From Paracoccaceae bacterium (lineage in GTDB: Bacteria; Pseudomonadota; Alphaproteobacteria; Rhodobacterales; Rhodobacteraceae): a stretch of 64,000 nucleotides of DNA. Below, piece after piece: positions 1 through 7,948 of the stretch; position 1 is the stretch's first letter; each line of letters starts with the position of its first letter. The stretch spans positions 248,001 to 312,000 of the forward strand of contig JANSYP010000001.1 of the NCBI GenBank assembly GCA_024742405.1, read 5' to 3'. The notes beneath the pieces were generated by a model. It was not told the origin of the DNA and did no database searches. It saw only the letters and a list, made by a program, of their open reading frames with translations. Made by a program: the position numbers and the translations under genes.

Positions 1-384
1 CCTGAGGTGGGGGCCTGAGATCGGGGCCTGTGGTTGAGGCCGGAGACCGGGGGGCCGAGATCGGGACCCTGGGCGGAGGCCTTGGGCGGGGCTTCCGGTC
101 GGGCGGACAGCGATGCCCGTGGCGTGCGCCCCGCATCGGTGCCGAAGCCGTGACCGGAGGCAATCAGGGCACCTCGACGACGCCACGAAAAGGATTGGTT
201 AAGGTTAACATGTTGCGCATTTGCACTGTGTTCCGGTTGCGGAGGCCTGCGTAATTGTTGGAGAATTGCCTTTAGATGCGTTTCAAAGGGCACGCGCAAC
301 GGATGCAGATCTTCACTCAAGTTTCATCTGACCTCCGCAAAGGTGTATGTGTATAGTTGCATTAACGAATTCGGGAGACCCCGC
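1..384. other. Upstream gap, no gene supported
   Basis: The first 120 bases are G-rich and mildly repetitive: a 40-base stretch at 11-50 is loosely repeated at 51-90, both containing GAGATCGGG. A small open frame here has low-complexity composition and no recognisable domain, so I do not call it. Around 199-216 there are two close TTAA words (GGTTAAGGTTAACATG). No confident promoter for the following transpeptidase gene was found. Confidence 0.5.
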
Positions 385-1059
385 ATGTTTTCACGACGCC
401 GGTTCATCGCCACAGGCTCAGCAGCCGTGTCTTCAGCCGCTCTGGCCGCTCCTGCGCTCGCGAGCGACACGAGGATGAAAACCTTCGATCTGCCGGACCA
501 TCTGCAGCCGCGGCGCGTGAAGCTGCGTGCGGAACTGCCGCCGGGGCAGATCCATGTCGATCCGACGACCTTCAGCCTGTACCTGACGCGCCCCGACCGC
601 GAGGCGTTCCGCTGGATGGTGGGGATCGGCAAGCCGGGGCTCTATGAGCCGGGGACCTACTATGTCGGGCGCAAGGCGCGCTGGCCGTCCTGGAAACCGA
701 CGCCGGCGATGATCAAGCGCGATCCCGCGGCCTATGAGAAATACGCTGACGGGATGCCGGGCGGCGTCAACAACCCCCTCGGTGCGCGCGCGATCTATCT
801 CTATGACGACCGGCGCGGCGACACGATGCTTCGCATCCATGGCACCAACAAGCCGGGCACGCTCGGCCGGGCGGTGTCGAACGGCTGCGCGCGGATCGTC
901 AATCAGCAGATCATCCCCTTCTACGACATGGTTCCGATGGGCACGGTCGTCTATCTGCACAACAAGCCTGCCGAAGGCAGCGTGCCGTTCCTGCAGGAGG
1001 CCGATCCCAAAAAGGATCCCATGGGCGAGTTCTTCCGCCGGCTCCGCGGCACCGCCTGA
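385..1059 (+). CDS. L,D-transpeptidase (YkuD/ErfK family), Tat-exported
   Basis: 224 aa. The N-terminus carries a twin-arginine signal (SRRRFIATG) followed by a hydrophobic Ala-rich stretch ending near APALAS, so the product should be exported folded through Tat. The YkuD catalytic region is visible around residues 150-175: an HGTNKPGTLG segment, then SNGCARI with the nucleophilic Cys. The family makes 3-3 cross-links in peptidoglycan or attaches lipoproteins to it. The ATG at 385 is chosen over the upstream ATG at 343 because it begins the Tat signal and has GGGAGA at 373-378. It stands alone; the next gene is convergent. Confidence 0.9.
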   Translation: MFSRRRFIATGSAAVSSAALAAPALASDTRMKTFDLPDHLQPRRVKLRAELPPGQIHVDPTTFSLYLTRPDREAFRWMVGIGKPGLYEPGTYYVGRKARWPSWKPTPAMIKRDPAAYEKYADGMPGGVNNPLGARAIYLYDDRRGDTMLRIHGTNKPGTLGRAVSNGCARIVNQQIIPFYDMVPMGTVVYLHNKPAEGSVPFLQEADPKKDPMGEFFRRLRGTA

Positions 1060-1096
1060 GCCGGTCACCCGTCCTGGGCCCGGGTCCCGCGAGGGT

Positions 1097-1807
1097 TCAG
1101 GGTCCGGCACGGCTGCGCCAGAAGACATGATCCGCGATGCGTCCGATGGCGTCCATCTGGCGGTTCCAGACCGGCGCAACATAGGTCGTATGGTAGTGGT
1201 CGGCGCCCTTGAGTGCCGGCGCCGGGCCGTCGCGCAGTACCTGGGCGGCGATGCGGACGGCGCGTTCCCACGCGTCATGTTCGCGGATGGGCGCAAAGCG
1301 GCGATCCGGCGTCAGGTAGGAAAACTGCACCGGCTGGACCACGGCGCAGGGGCTGTCGCCCCACCGGCCCGGCGTGGCGGCCCGGGTCAGGATGACCGAT
1401 CCCACCGCATATTGACCGGCCGCGGGCTGGTCGCGCGCCTCATGATAGATCGACACCGCGATACAGCCGAGCGCGCCGAGCCCCGCGAAGCTGCGGGGCG
1501 GCGCGTCGATCAGCGTTTGTTCGTCCGGCCCGAGGCGCAAGGGCGGCAGCGACGGTGTGGTCTGTCGGGTCGGGCCGCCGATGAAAGGCCCGGCTGCACG
1601 GGGCTGCACGAAAGTCGCGCCCGTTGATGCCGCAAACAGGCTGCGCGGTGCGGTGCGCAGGATCGGGGCCGATCCGCCATTGCTTTCGGCCCATTTCACC
1701 GTGCCGGCGCCGGGTGTCGCGTGGGACGGGACAGCCATTGCGGCGCAGATCCCCAGGACAAGCGTCCCTTTGCGCCATGCGATTCTTCGCCGTTTTCGTC
1801 CTGCCAT
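1097..1807 (-). CDS. SleB-type cell wall hydrolase
   Basis: 236 aa. A basic N-terminus (MAGRKRRR) and a hydrophobic core ending near PSHA look like a signal peptide or membrane anchor. The C-terminal half matches the Hydrolase_2 (SleB/CwlJ) family: LGCIAVSIYHEARDQ with the catalytic Glu, then the conserved GADHYHTTYVAPVW stretch. These enzymes are lytic transglycosylase-like peptidoglycan hydrolases. The ATG at 1807 has AGGA seven bases upstream; a GTG at 1813 is too close to that site. Its start faces the triple CRP-like operator array, so this gene or the divergent regulator is the likely target. Confidence 0.85.
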   Translation of the reverse strand: MAGRKRRRIAWRKGTLVLGICAAMAVPSHATPGAGTVKWAESNGGSAPILRTAPRSLFAASTGATFVQPRAAGPFIGGPTRQTTPSLPPLRLGPDEQTLIDAPPRSFAGLGALGCIAVSIYHEARDQPAAGQYAVGSVILTRAATPGRWGDSPCAVVQPVQFSYLTPDRRFAPIREHDAWERAVRIAAQVLRDGPAPALKGADHYHTTYVAPVWNRQMDAIGRIADHVFWRSRAGP

Positions 1808-1882
1808 ACCCACATCCTGCGGTGCGATTGTGCCGCTGGAATAGTCGCCGCGGGTTTACGTCGGATGACCAGCGCCCCGATT

Positions 1883-1968
1883 CTGTGTCCTGGGACACAG
1901 ACGACGGCCCGGGTTTGTGTCCTAGGTCACAGACGACGGTTCAAGTTTGTGTCCAAAGTCACAGACGG
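1883..1968. promoter_or_regulatory. Three CRP-like palindromes at a 32-bp period
   Basis: TGTGT-N6-(A/T)CACA occurs three times, starting at 1884, 1916 and 1948, exactly 32 bases apart. The first (TGTGTCCTGGGACACA) is a perfect palindrome; the second and third differ at the inner positions. Copies one and two share the trailing GACGACGG. The form matches the CRP/Fnr-type TGTGA-N6-TCACA site. The array lies between the hydrolase start (1807) and a Crp/Fnr gene (start 2233). A 32-bp period is close to three helical turns, so bound dimers would sit on one DNA face. Confidence 0.65.
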
Positions 1969-2090
1969 GATGCGCAGACTGCGCGACACTGGTTTCACCA
2001 AGGCGCCGCAGATTGCGGCGTAACACTATTTTCCAACGACGGCCCCCGGGCTGGACGGAATTTTTATCACCTGTCTATTAGAAGACTTGG

Positions 2091-2133
2091 CGTGACGGTG
2101 CTGTTCTCTTGCTGGTAGGGCAGCACCGTCGCG
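2091..2133. other. Stem-loop ahead of the Crp/Fnr gene
   Basis: GACGGTGCTG at 2094-2103 pairs perfectly with CAGCACCGTC at 2121-2130. Three further pairs, including one G-T wobble, extend the stem to 2091/2133 around a 17-base loop. There is no T-run, so it is not a classical terminator. It could be a leader structure for the downstream regulator or a DNA operator. Confidence 0.45.
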
Positions 2134-2170
2134 TCAAACCAACTCCCCGGAAAACCAGGTTGCTTTTGTA

Positions 2171-2189
2171 AGTTGACGCAAGATCAACT
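2171..2189. promoter_or_regulatory. FNR-like inverted repeat upstream of Crp/Fnr gene
   Basis: AGTTGA-N7-TCAACT is a perfect 6-bp inverted repeat ending 43 bases before the GTG start at 2233. It resembles an FNR site (TTGA-N6-TCAA) but the spacer is one base longer. It is an attractive autoregulatory operator, though the spacing difference weakens an FNR assignment. Confidence 0.4.
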
Positions 2190-2232
2190 AATGCGAGAAT
2201 GACTTCACTGTTTTGCCTTGGGGGGCGGTTTT

Positions 2233-2907
2233 GTGATCCATTCCAGTGAGCTGGCGAAAATCGGTCTCTTCAAGAATCTGTCTTCCGCGGATCTGGGCAA
2301 GCTTGTGTCCGGTGTCGCGCCGATGCGGGTGCTCAAGGGCCAGACGGTGATGGACAAGGGCGACATGTCCACGGATGTGTTCCTGGTGCTCAATGGCCGG
2401 CTTGTGGGGGTTCTGATCTCGGACGAAGGCAAGGAAGCTGCCTATGCCGAGTTCCGCCGCTCGGCGCATTTCGGAGAGCTTGCCGCCCTTGACCACGGGC
2501 CGCGGTCCCTGACCGTGTTTGCCGCCGAGGAGAGCCTCGTGGGGCGGATCGCCGGGCCGCAGTTCCTGGAATGGTTGGAGAACTTTCCGGGGCTGGCGCA
2601 CAACCTGATGGTCGATCTGGCGACGCGCAACCGGCGCCTGAACGATCGCATATTTGAGCTGGTCGTCCATGACGTGGAGACCCGGGTGAAGCTGCTGCTG
2701 GTGCGGCTGGCGATGGAGGCCGATCAACTCCATGATGGCGGGCTGCTGGACCCGGCGCCCACCCACAGCGATATCGCCTCCCATGTCGGCGCCAACCGCG
2801 AGGCGGTCAGCCGGGTGCTCGCCCGGCTCACCAAGACGGGGATCATCGAGTCCGGGCGCAAGCGGATCACGCTGAATTCCGTCGAGGACCTGGTCGACGG
2901 GCTCTGA
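2233..2907 (+). CDS. Crp/Fnr family transcriptional regulator
   Basis: 224 aa. Residues 1-120 form a cyclic-nucleotide-binding-type beta-roll (FKNLSSADLGKLVSG near the start). A dimerisation helix (ARNRRLNDRIFELVVHDVE region) follows, then a C-terminal winged helix-turn-helix (THSDIASHVGANREAVSRVL). The recognition helix RExVSR keeps the Arg-Glu...Arg pattern used by CRP to read TGTG half-sites, which fits the CRP-like array upstream. There is no Cys cluster for an FNR iron-sulfur centre, so the ligand is unknown. The GTG at 2233 is chosen because GGGGGG at 2220-2225 is well placed; a TTG at 2218 is less likely. Confidence 0.88.
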   Translation: MIHSSELAKIGLFKNLSSADLGKLVSGVAPMRVLKGQTVMDKGDMSTDVFLVLNGRLVGVLISDEGKEAAYAEFRRSAHFGELAALDHGPRSLTVFAAEESLVGRIAGPQFLEWLENFPGLAHNLMVDLATRNRRLNDRIFELVVHDVETRVKLLLVRLAMEADQLHDGGLLDPAPTHSDIASHVGANREAVSRVLARLTKTGIIESGRKRITLNSVEDLVDGL

Positions 2908-2982
2908 GCCGCGCGCCGGCGCGCCGTTCCGACATCGCTGGCCCAAAAGGCGCGGACCGCTCTGGCCCGCGCCGGTGCCGTG

Positions 2983-4821
2983 TCAGTCGCCGAGCGCGAT
3001 GCCTTCGCGGCGCGGGTCGGCGCCGCCGCGCAGCCCGTCCGGCCCGATCGAGATCGCCTGAAGGCCCGAGGTCAGGTCCCGGATTTCGGTCTCGTAGCCC
3101 AGTTTCGCAAGCGGGCCCTGGAGCGCTTCGGCGTCGGTCCCGGCCTCCAGATCATAGGTGCCGAAGCGGTTGACCAGGTGGGGCATGTCGATGGCGGCCT
3201 GCACATCCATCCCCCAGTCGAGATGGGCGATGATGGTCTTGGCGACATAGCCGATGATCCGGGAGCCGCCCGGCGAGCCCACGACCAGCACCGGTGCGCC
3301 GTCGCGCAAAACGATGGTCGGCGCCATGGAGGAGCGCGGCCGCTTGCCCGGTGCGATGGCATTGGCGATGGGCCGGCCGTCGACATGGGTGCGGAAGGAG
3401 AAATCCGTCAGCTCGTTGTTCAGCAGGAACCCGCCCGGCGCCATCAGCCGCGAGCCGAAGCTGTTCTCGATGGTCGTGGTCATCGACAGCGCGTTGCCGT
3501 CGGCATCGACGATGGAGATGTGCGAGGTCGAGGGCAGCTCCAGGCTCTCATCGGGTGCCCAGAGGCTTGCGTGATCGAAGCCGGGGTTGCCGGGGGCGAC
3601 CTCCGGCAGGGCGTCGTCACCGCCCAGAAGCTCCGCCCGTTCGCCCAGATAGGTGGGGTCGACCAACCCGGTGACGGGGACGGCGAGGAAATCGCTGTCG
3701 GCCATGTAGAGACCGCGGTCGGCGAAGGCGAGGCGCGAGGCGTCGCCGATCAGGCGCCAGGTCTCTGGATCGTCGGGAGCGCGGCTGTGGATGTCGTAGC
3801 CCTCGAGCAAGCCGAGGATCTGGCCCACGGTGAGCGCGCCGGAGGAGGGCGGGCCCATGCCGCAGACATCATGGCCGTGATAGGCCACGCACACCGGCGG
3901 GCGCTCCTTCACGCGGTAGGCGGCCAGGTCGCCGAGCACCATCACGCCGGGGTTGTCGGTGAAGCCATGTACCGTTTCGACGATTCCCTCGGCGATGGGG
4001 CCGGTATAGAAGGCGGCCGCGCCGCCGGCTGCGAGGGTTTTCAGGGTTTCGGCATAGGCCGGGTTGGTCAGCGTGGTGCCTGCGGCGATGGGCGTGCCGC
4101 CGGGCAGGAAGTAATCGGCGGTGGGGCCGTGGCGCGCGAGCCGGTCGGCATCTCCGGCAATCAGCGCGGCCTTTCGGGGCGAGACGGCAAAGCCGCCCTC
4201 GGCCAGCGCAATGGCGGTGTCGAAAAGCCCGGCCCAGTCGCTCTGCCCCCAGCGGTCATGGGCCGCCTGCAGCAGCGCCGGGGTGCCGGGAACGCCCACC
4301 GAGCGTCCGCCGACGACGGCGTCGAAGAACTGCATCGGCTCGCCATCCCCGGTCTGAAAGAGCGTGGGTGTGGCGGCGGCGGGGGCGGTTTCGCGCCCGT
4401 CCAGCGTCGTGACCTCGCCGCTCTCCGCATCGTACCAGACGAGAAACGCCCCGCCGCCGAGACCGGAGGATTGCGGCTCCACCAGCCCCAGCACCGTCTG
4501 GACGGCGACCATGGCATCGGCCGCGCTGCCGCCGTCTGCCAGAACCGCGGCGCCGGCCTCGACCGCGAGCGGGTTGGCGGCCGCGACCATCCAGGTGGCG
4601 GCTTCTATCGGCGTTCCGGCGGTTTTTTTGGCGAAGGACGCGGCGGCGGCCTCGCTCAGAGCGGCGGCGCCGCCGGAGAACGCGGCCTCGGGGGCGACGG
4701 CGTCCGCGGCCTCCTGTGCCGGGGCGGCCGTGGCCAGCAGCAGGGCGAGACCCGAGACGAGGCCTGCGGCGAGGAACATCGAATGAAGCGACGGGCGGAT
4801 CGGGGTTGCGATCGGGGGCAT
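2983..4821 (-). CDS. ggt: Gamma-glutamyltransferase (GGT), periplasmic
   Basis: 612 aa, the usual size for a GGT proenzyme. A signal peptide (residues about 13-36, hydrophobic, ending APAQEA) directs it to the periplasm. Visible family marks are DGRETAP (Arg143, binds the gamma-glutamyl carboxylate), the autocleavage site STSHISIVD with nucleophile Thr432, and downstream [10 protein letters not shown]. The enzyme hydrolyses or transfers the gamma-glutamyl group of glutathione. The start at 4821 has GGAG upstream and begins the signal peptide; a longer open frame to 4956 would add an unrelated tail. Monocistronic, convergent with the Crp/Fnr gene. A second GGT begins at 63469. Confidence 0.92.
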   Translation of the reverse strand: MPPIATPIRPSLHSMFLAAGLVSGLALLLATAAPAQEAADAVAPEAAFSGGAAALSEAAAASFAKKTAGTPIEAATWMVAAANPLAVEAGAAVLADGGSAADAMVAVQTVLGLVEPQSSGLGGGAFLVWYDAESGEVTTLDGRETAPAAATPTLFQTGDGEPMQFFDAVVGGRSVGVPGTPALLQAAHDRWGQSDWAGLFDTAIALAEGGFAVSPRKAALIAGDADRLARHGPTADYFLPGGTPIAAGTTLTNPAYAETLKTLAAGGAAAFYTGPIAEGIVETVHGFTDNPGVMVLGDLAAYRVKERPPVCVAYHGHDVCGMGPPSSGALTVGQILGLLEGYDIHSRAPDDPETWRLIGDASRLAFADRGLYMADSDFLAVPVTGLVDPTYLGERAELLGGDDALPEVAPGNPGFDHASLWAPDESLELPSTSHISIVDADGNALSMTTTIENSFGSRLMAPGGFLLNNELTDFSFRTHVDGRPIANAIAPGKRPRSSMAPTIVLRDGAPVLVVGSPGGSRIIGYVAKTIIAHLDWGMDVQAAIDMPHLVNRFGTYDLEAGTDAEALQGPLAKLGYETEIRDLTSGLQAISIGPDGLRGGADPRREGIALGD

Positions 4822-4982
4822 GGCGGTCTCCAGCGGTTGCGGGCGGTCCATTGGCACACGCACAGGATGACGTACCTCGCGCGCCGGTCCAACCCCTTGA
4901 TGCGGCGCGCGGTCATCGGTTTGCATCCCGGCGGCGCTGCGCGCTATGCGGGGCAAGGCAGCGGCGGAAAGGGAGCCGGGGT

Positions 4983-5585
4983 ATGCGGGCAGGCTTTCCG
5001 GCCGCGCGGGCGGGGCAGGCCATCGGTCTGCTCGGCGGGTCGTTCGATCCGGCCCATCGCGGCCATGTCCATATCACTGCGGAGGCGCTGAAGCGGTTCG
5101 GGCTGGACTGGGTCTGGTGGCTGGTCAGCCCGGGTAATCCGCTCAAAGCCGAAGGACCTGCGCCGATGACGCGGAGGATCGCGGCGGCGCGGGCGCAGCT
5201 GAGCGATCCACGGGTGGTGGTCACGGATATCGAGGCCCGGCTGGGCACGCGATACACGGCCGAGACCCTTGAGGCGTTGCAACGGATCTATCCGGGCGTG
5301 CGGTTCGTCTGGCTGATGGGGGCGGACAATCTGGCCGGGCTGCACCGCTGGGAGCGCTGGCCGACGATCATGGCGCGGGTCCCGGTGGGCGTGCTGGCGC
5401 GCCCCGGGATGCCGGTCTGGGCGCGCACCGCGCGGGCGGCGCGGTTGTTTCGGGGCGACCGGATCGCGCCGTCCGCGGCGCGTCTGCTGCCCCAGGCGGT
5501 GCCCCCGGCCTGGTGCTATCTGCCGGTGCCGATGATGGACATCTCCTCCACGGCGATCCGCCATAGTGGGGACTGGCGCCGGTAA
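4983..5585 (+). CDS. nadD: Nicotinate-nucleotide adenylyltransferase
   Basis: 200 aa. [17 protein letters not shown] near residue 15 is the nucleotidyltransferase signature, with HRGH as the (H/T)xGH motif; MDISSTAIR near the C-terminus is the second (ISSTxIR) motif. The enzyme converts nicotinate mononucleotide and ATP to nicotinate adenine dinucleotide in NAD synthesis. The ATG at 4983 has a G-rich Shine-Dalgarno (GGGAGCC) just upstream. It is divergent from ggt with about 160 bases between starts. The usual rsfS neighbour is absent; dacB follows in the same direction after 180 bases. Confidence 0.93.
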   Translation: MRAGFPAARAGQAIGLLGGSFDPAHRGHVHITAEALKRFGLDWVWWLVSPGNPLKAEGPAPMTRRIAAARAQLSDPRVVVTDIEARLGTRYTAETLEALQRIYPGVRFVWLMGADNLAGLHRWERWPTIMARVPVGVLARPGMPVWARTARAARLFRGDRIAPSAARLLPQAVPPAWCYLPVPMMDISSTAIRHSGDWRR

Positions 5586-5765
5586 GGGGGGGCGCCGGGC
5601 CGGGGCATCGAGCCCCGCCCCGGCGCGTCGCATCCGCTCCGGGCCCCGCATCCCGGCGGGCGAAAGGCCGGGCGGCGGCGCGGTATTTCGAATTCGCGGT
5701 TTCCTCGCGGCATCCTGTGCATGCAGAGCCTTGCGGAAGGGGCCGGGCTTGGGTCATCTGAGCCC

Positions 5766-7250
5766 ATGTCCGATTTGACCCGACGCGCCGTTCTTGCCTC
5801 CGGCCTGGCCCTCGCCGCGACCGCGGCCGGGGCCAATACGCCCCGCTCCGCGGTGCCGCGCCTGCGCCCCGGCGCCGACGATCCGGGCCGGTTGGCCGAC
5901 GCCACGCGGGCGCGGATCGCCGAGGCCCGGCTGGGCGGACGGGTCAGCTATCTGGTGGCCGATGCGCGGACGGGGGCGGTGCTGGGCCTCGGCCAGCCGC
6001 AGCGCCCGATGCCACCGGCGAGCACCGCCAAGTCTATTACGGCGGCTTATGCGCTGGACTTTCTGGGACCCGGCCACCGCTTTGTGACGCAGCTGATTGC
6101 GACGGGACCGGTGCGCGACGGACGTCTGGAGGGTGATCTGGTTCTCGCCGGCGGGGGCGATCCGCTGCTGACCACCGATCACCTCGCCCTGATGGCGGAG
6201 GCGGCCTATGATGCCGGGCTGCGCGAGGTGGCGGGTGGATTTGCGATCTGGTCCGGCGCGCTGCCCCATGTCTGGGAGATCGACCCCGCCCAGCCCGATC
6301 ATCTGCGCTATAACCCGTCGATTTCGGGGCTCAATCTGAACTTCAACCGCGTCCATTTCGGCTGGCAGGCGCGCGGCGATGCCCATGATCTGAGCCTGGA
6401 TGCCCGCACGAACGTGCATGTGCCGCCGATCTCGGTGATTCGGGCGCGGACCGACACGCGCCGCCTGCCGGTCTTTGCCCATGACTACGATGCGAGCGCG
6501 GGGCTGGAGCGCTGGTCGGTTGCCCAGGCGGCGCTCGGCGCGTCGGGGACGCGGTGGCTGCCGGTGCGCCAGAGTGCCGATTATGCGGCCGAGGTGTTCC
6601 AGAGCTTTGCCCGCGCGCGCGGGATCGACCTGCCAAGAGCGGTGGCGCTGGATGCCCCGCCGCGGGGAGCCGTACTCGCCGCGCAGGTCGGCGATCCACT
6701 GACGCGGGTGCTGCGCGGGCTGCTGCGCTATTCGACGAACCTGACGGCCGAGACCGTGGGCTTGTCGGCGACGACGGCGGCACAGGACGGGGTGCCGCCG
6801 GTCAGTCTGCCGGAGTCGGCGGCGGTGATGACCGACTGGGCGCGCGGCGCGCTGGGCATGCGCGACAGCCGGTTCGTGGACCACTCGGGCTTGTCGGGCC
6901 TGTCGCGGGTGACGGCGCGCGACATGGTGGCGGCACTCGTGACGCTCGGGCCTGAGGGCCCGCTGGCGCCGGTGCTGCGCGAGATCACCCTGACCGACGA
7001 TGCGGGCGAACCGGAGCCGATGCGGCTGCGTGCCAAGACCGGAACGCTGAATTTCGTCAGTGCGCTGACGGGCTACATCCGGACGCGGCGCGGGCGTGAT
7101 CTGGCCTTTGCGATCCTGACGGACGCTCCCGTGCGCCGGGCCGCCGTGGCGCCCGATGACCGCGAGGCCCCGGCCGGCACTGCGGTCTGGAGCCGGCGGT
7201 CGCGCGAGATGCAGTTCGACCTCTGCCGAATCTGGGCGGCGACGGCGTAA
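5766..7250 (+). CDS. dacB: D-alanyl-D-alanine carboxypeptidase/endopeptidase (PBP4 family)
   Basis: 494 aa. All three penicillin-binding motifs are present: SxxK as STAK (about residue 80), SxN as STN (about residue 325, RYSTNLTAE), and KTG as KTGTLNFVSAL (about residue 425). The large insertion between the first two is typical of class C PBPs such as E. coli DacB. The N-terminus, SDLTRRAVLASGLALAA, is a twin-arginine-like signal. It cleaves the terminal D-Ala or 4-3 cross-links of peptidoglycan in the periplasm. The ATG at 5766 starts the signal peptide; the frame is open back to 5721. Confidence 0.92.
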   Translation: MSDLTRRAVLASGLALAATAAGANTPRSAVPRLRPGADDPGRLADATRARIAEARLGGRVSYLVADARTGAVLGLGQPQRPMPPASTAKSITAAYALDFLGPGHRFVTQLIATGPVRDGRLEGDLVLAGGGDPLLTTDHLALMAEAAYDAGLREVAGGFAIWSGALPHVWEIDPAQPDHLRYNPSISGLNLNFNRVHFGWQARGDAHDLSLDARTNVHVPPISVIRARTDTRRLPVFAHDYDASAGLERWSVAQAALGASGTRWLPVRQSADYAAEVFQSFARARGIDLPRAVALDAPPRGAVLAAQVGDPLTRVLRGLLRYSTNLTAETVGLSATTAAQDGVPPVSLPESAAVMTDWARGALGMRDSRFVDHSGLSGLSRVTARDMVAALVTLGPEGPLAPVLREITLTDDAGEPEPMRLRAKTGTLNFVSALTGYIRTRRGRDLAFAILTDAPVRRAAVAPDDREAPAGTAVWSRRSREMQFDLCRIWAATA

Positions 7251-7270
7251 GGCTTAGGACGGTGTAACGC

Positions 7271-7720
7271 TCAGATGGTCACGTGCCGCGCCCGGGCGCC
7301 CCGTTCGATCCCCGCCGCATGGAGCCGGTCGATCGAAAGCTCATGGCGGATCTCTTCCAGCAGGCGCAGTTCGGATTCGTTGAGCGTGCCGTCCGCGGCG
7401 GCGACGTCGCAGGCCAGCGCATAGGCGGTCTCCCAGAGCCGCTCCGGCAGCCCGGCGCGGATGAGACCGAAGAGCGCGTCGAGTCCGTCCTCCTCCTCGA
7501 GCAGGTCAAAGACCGTCTGGCTGACGGTCTTGAGCCGATCGATATCGTAGCCCGAAAACACCGGCAGATGGTTTACGATATCTTCGATCTTGATCAGTTC
7601 GGCCGTACGGATGGTTTCGTCCGAGGCGGAAACGGCGACCATGATGGCCGCAAGGCTGTCCTGCGGCGTGAGCGAAGTCGGGGCGATGTCAGACACTGTG
7701 CGTTCGATCCTGGAGGTCAT
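7271..7720 (-). CDS. TerB-like protein
   Basis: 149 aa, acidic and helical, matching the TerB/tellurite-resistance-like domain. It has paired helical repeats and acidic signatures such as SASDETIRTAELIKIEDI and DVAAADGTLNESELRLLEEI, which resemble the metal-binding acidic motifs of TerB. No other ter genes are nearby, so a tellurite role is not supported; stand-alone TerB proteins are widespread and poorly characterised. Convergent with dacB (20 bases apart) and divergent from lysK, separated by about 230 bases. Confidence 0.75.
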   Translation of the reverse strand: MTSRIERTVSDIAPTSLTPQDSLAAIMVAVSASDETIRTAELIKIEDIVNHLPVFSGYDIDRLKTVSQTVFDLLEEEDGLDALFGLIRAGLPERLWETAYALACDVAAADGTLNESELRLLEEIRHELSIDRLHAAGIERGARARHVTI

Positions 7721-7948
7721 GCCGCCTGGTGCGGCGCCCGGACGCTACGGCACTGCGGCGGCGGCAGCAAGCCATGCAGGTGCAATCCGGGCGAGAATAA
7801 CGCAGCGTTGTGCGGCGTCGCGGGGCGTTCGGTGCGTCGTCGCCTGGTCGGAGGATGGCGTCCAAGCAGGTGCCGGTGCGGCCGGCGGCGGTTGACCGCC
7901 GCGGACCGGCGCACTAAGCGACCACGGCCCGCCAGTGGAGCCGTCCCG

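Noticed and set aside
30-254. Small frame at the window start
   Set aside because: Gly/Arg-rich translation from a repetitive G-rich stretch, with no ribosome site or domain.
1883-1968. Possible CRISPR array (three repeats at 32-bp period)
   Set aside because: The repeats are about 24 bases with 8-base gaps, far too short for spacers, and no cas genes are present. An operator array fits better.
1624-2118. 164-codon frame across the CRP-like array
   Set aside because: It overlaps the hydrolase gene antisense and runs through the palindromes; the translation has no domain.
4822-4956. Extended N-terminus of gamma-glutamyltransferase
   Set aside because: The upstream part would precede the signal peptide with unrelated residues; the ATG at 4821 has a GGAG site and begins the signal peptide.
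2980-5091. 703-codon open frame on the plus strand opposite gamma-glutamyltransferase
   Set aside because: It lies opposite a clear GGT with signal peptide and catalytic residues. Its translation is low-complexity Gly/Arg/Ala-rich with no domain; long antisense frames are expected at this GC content.
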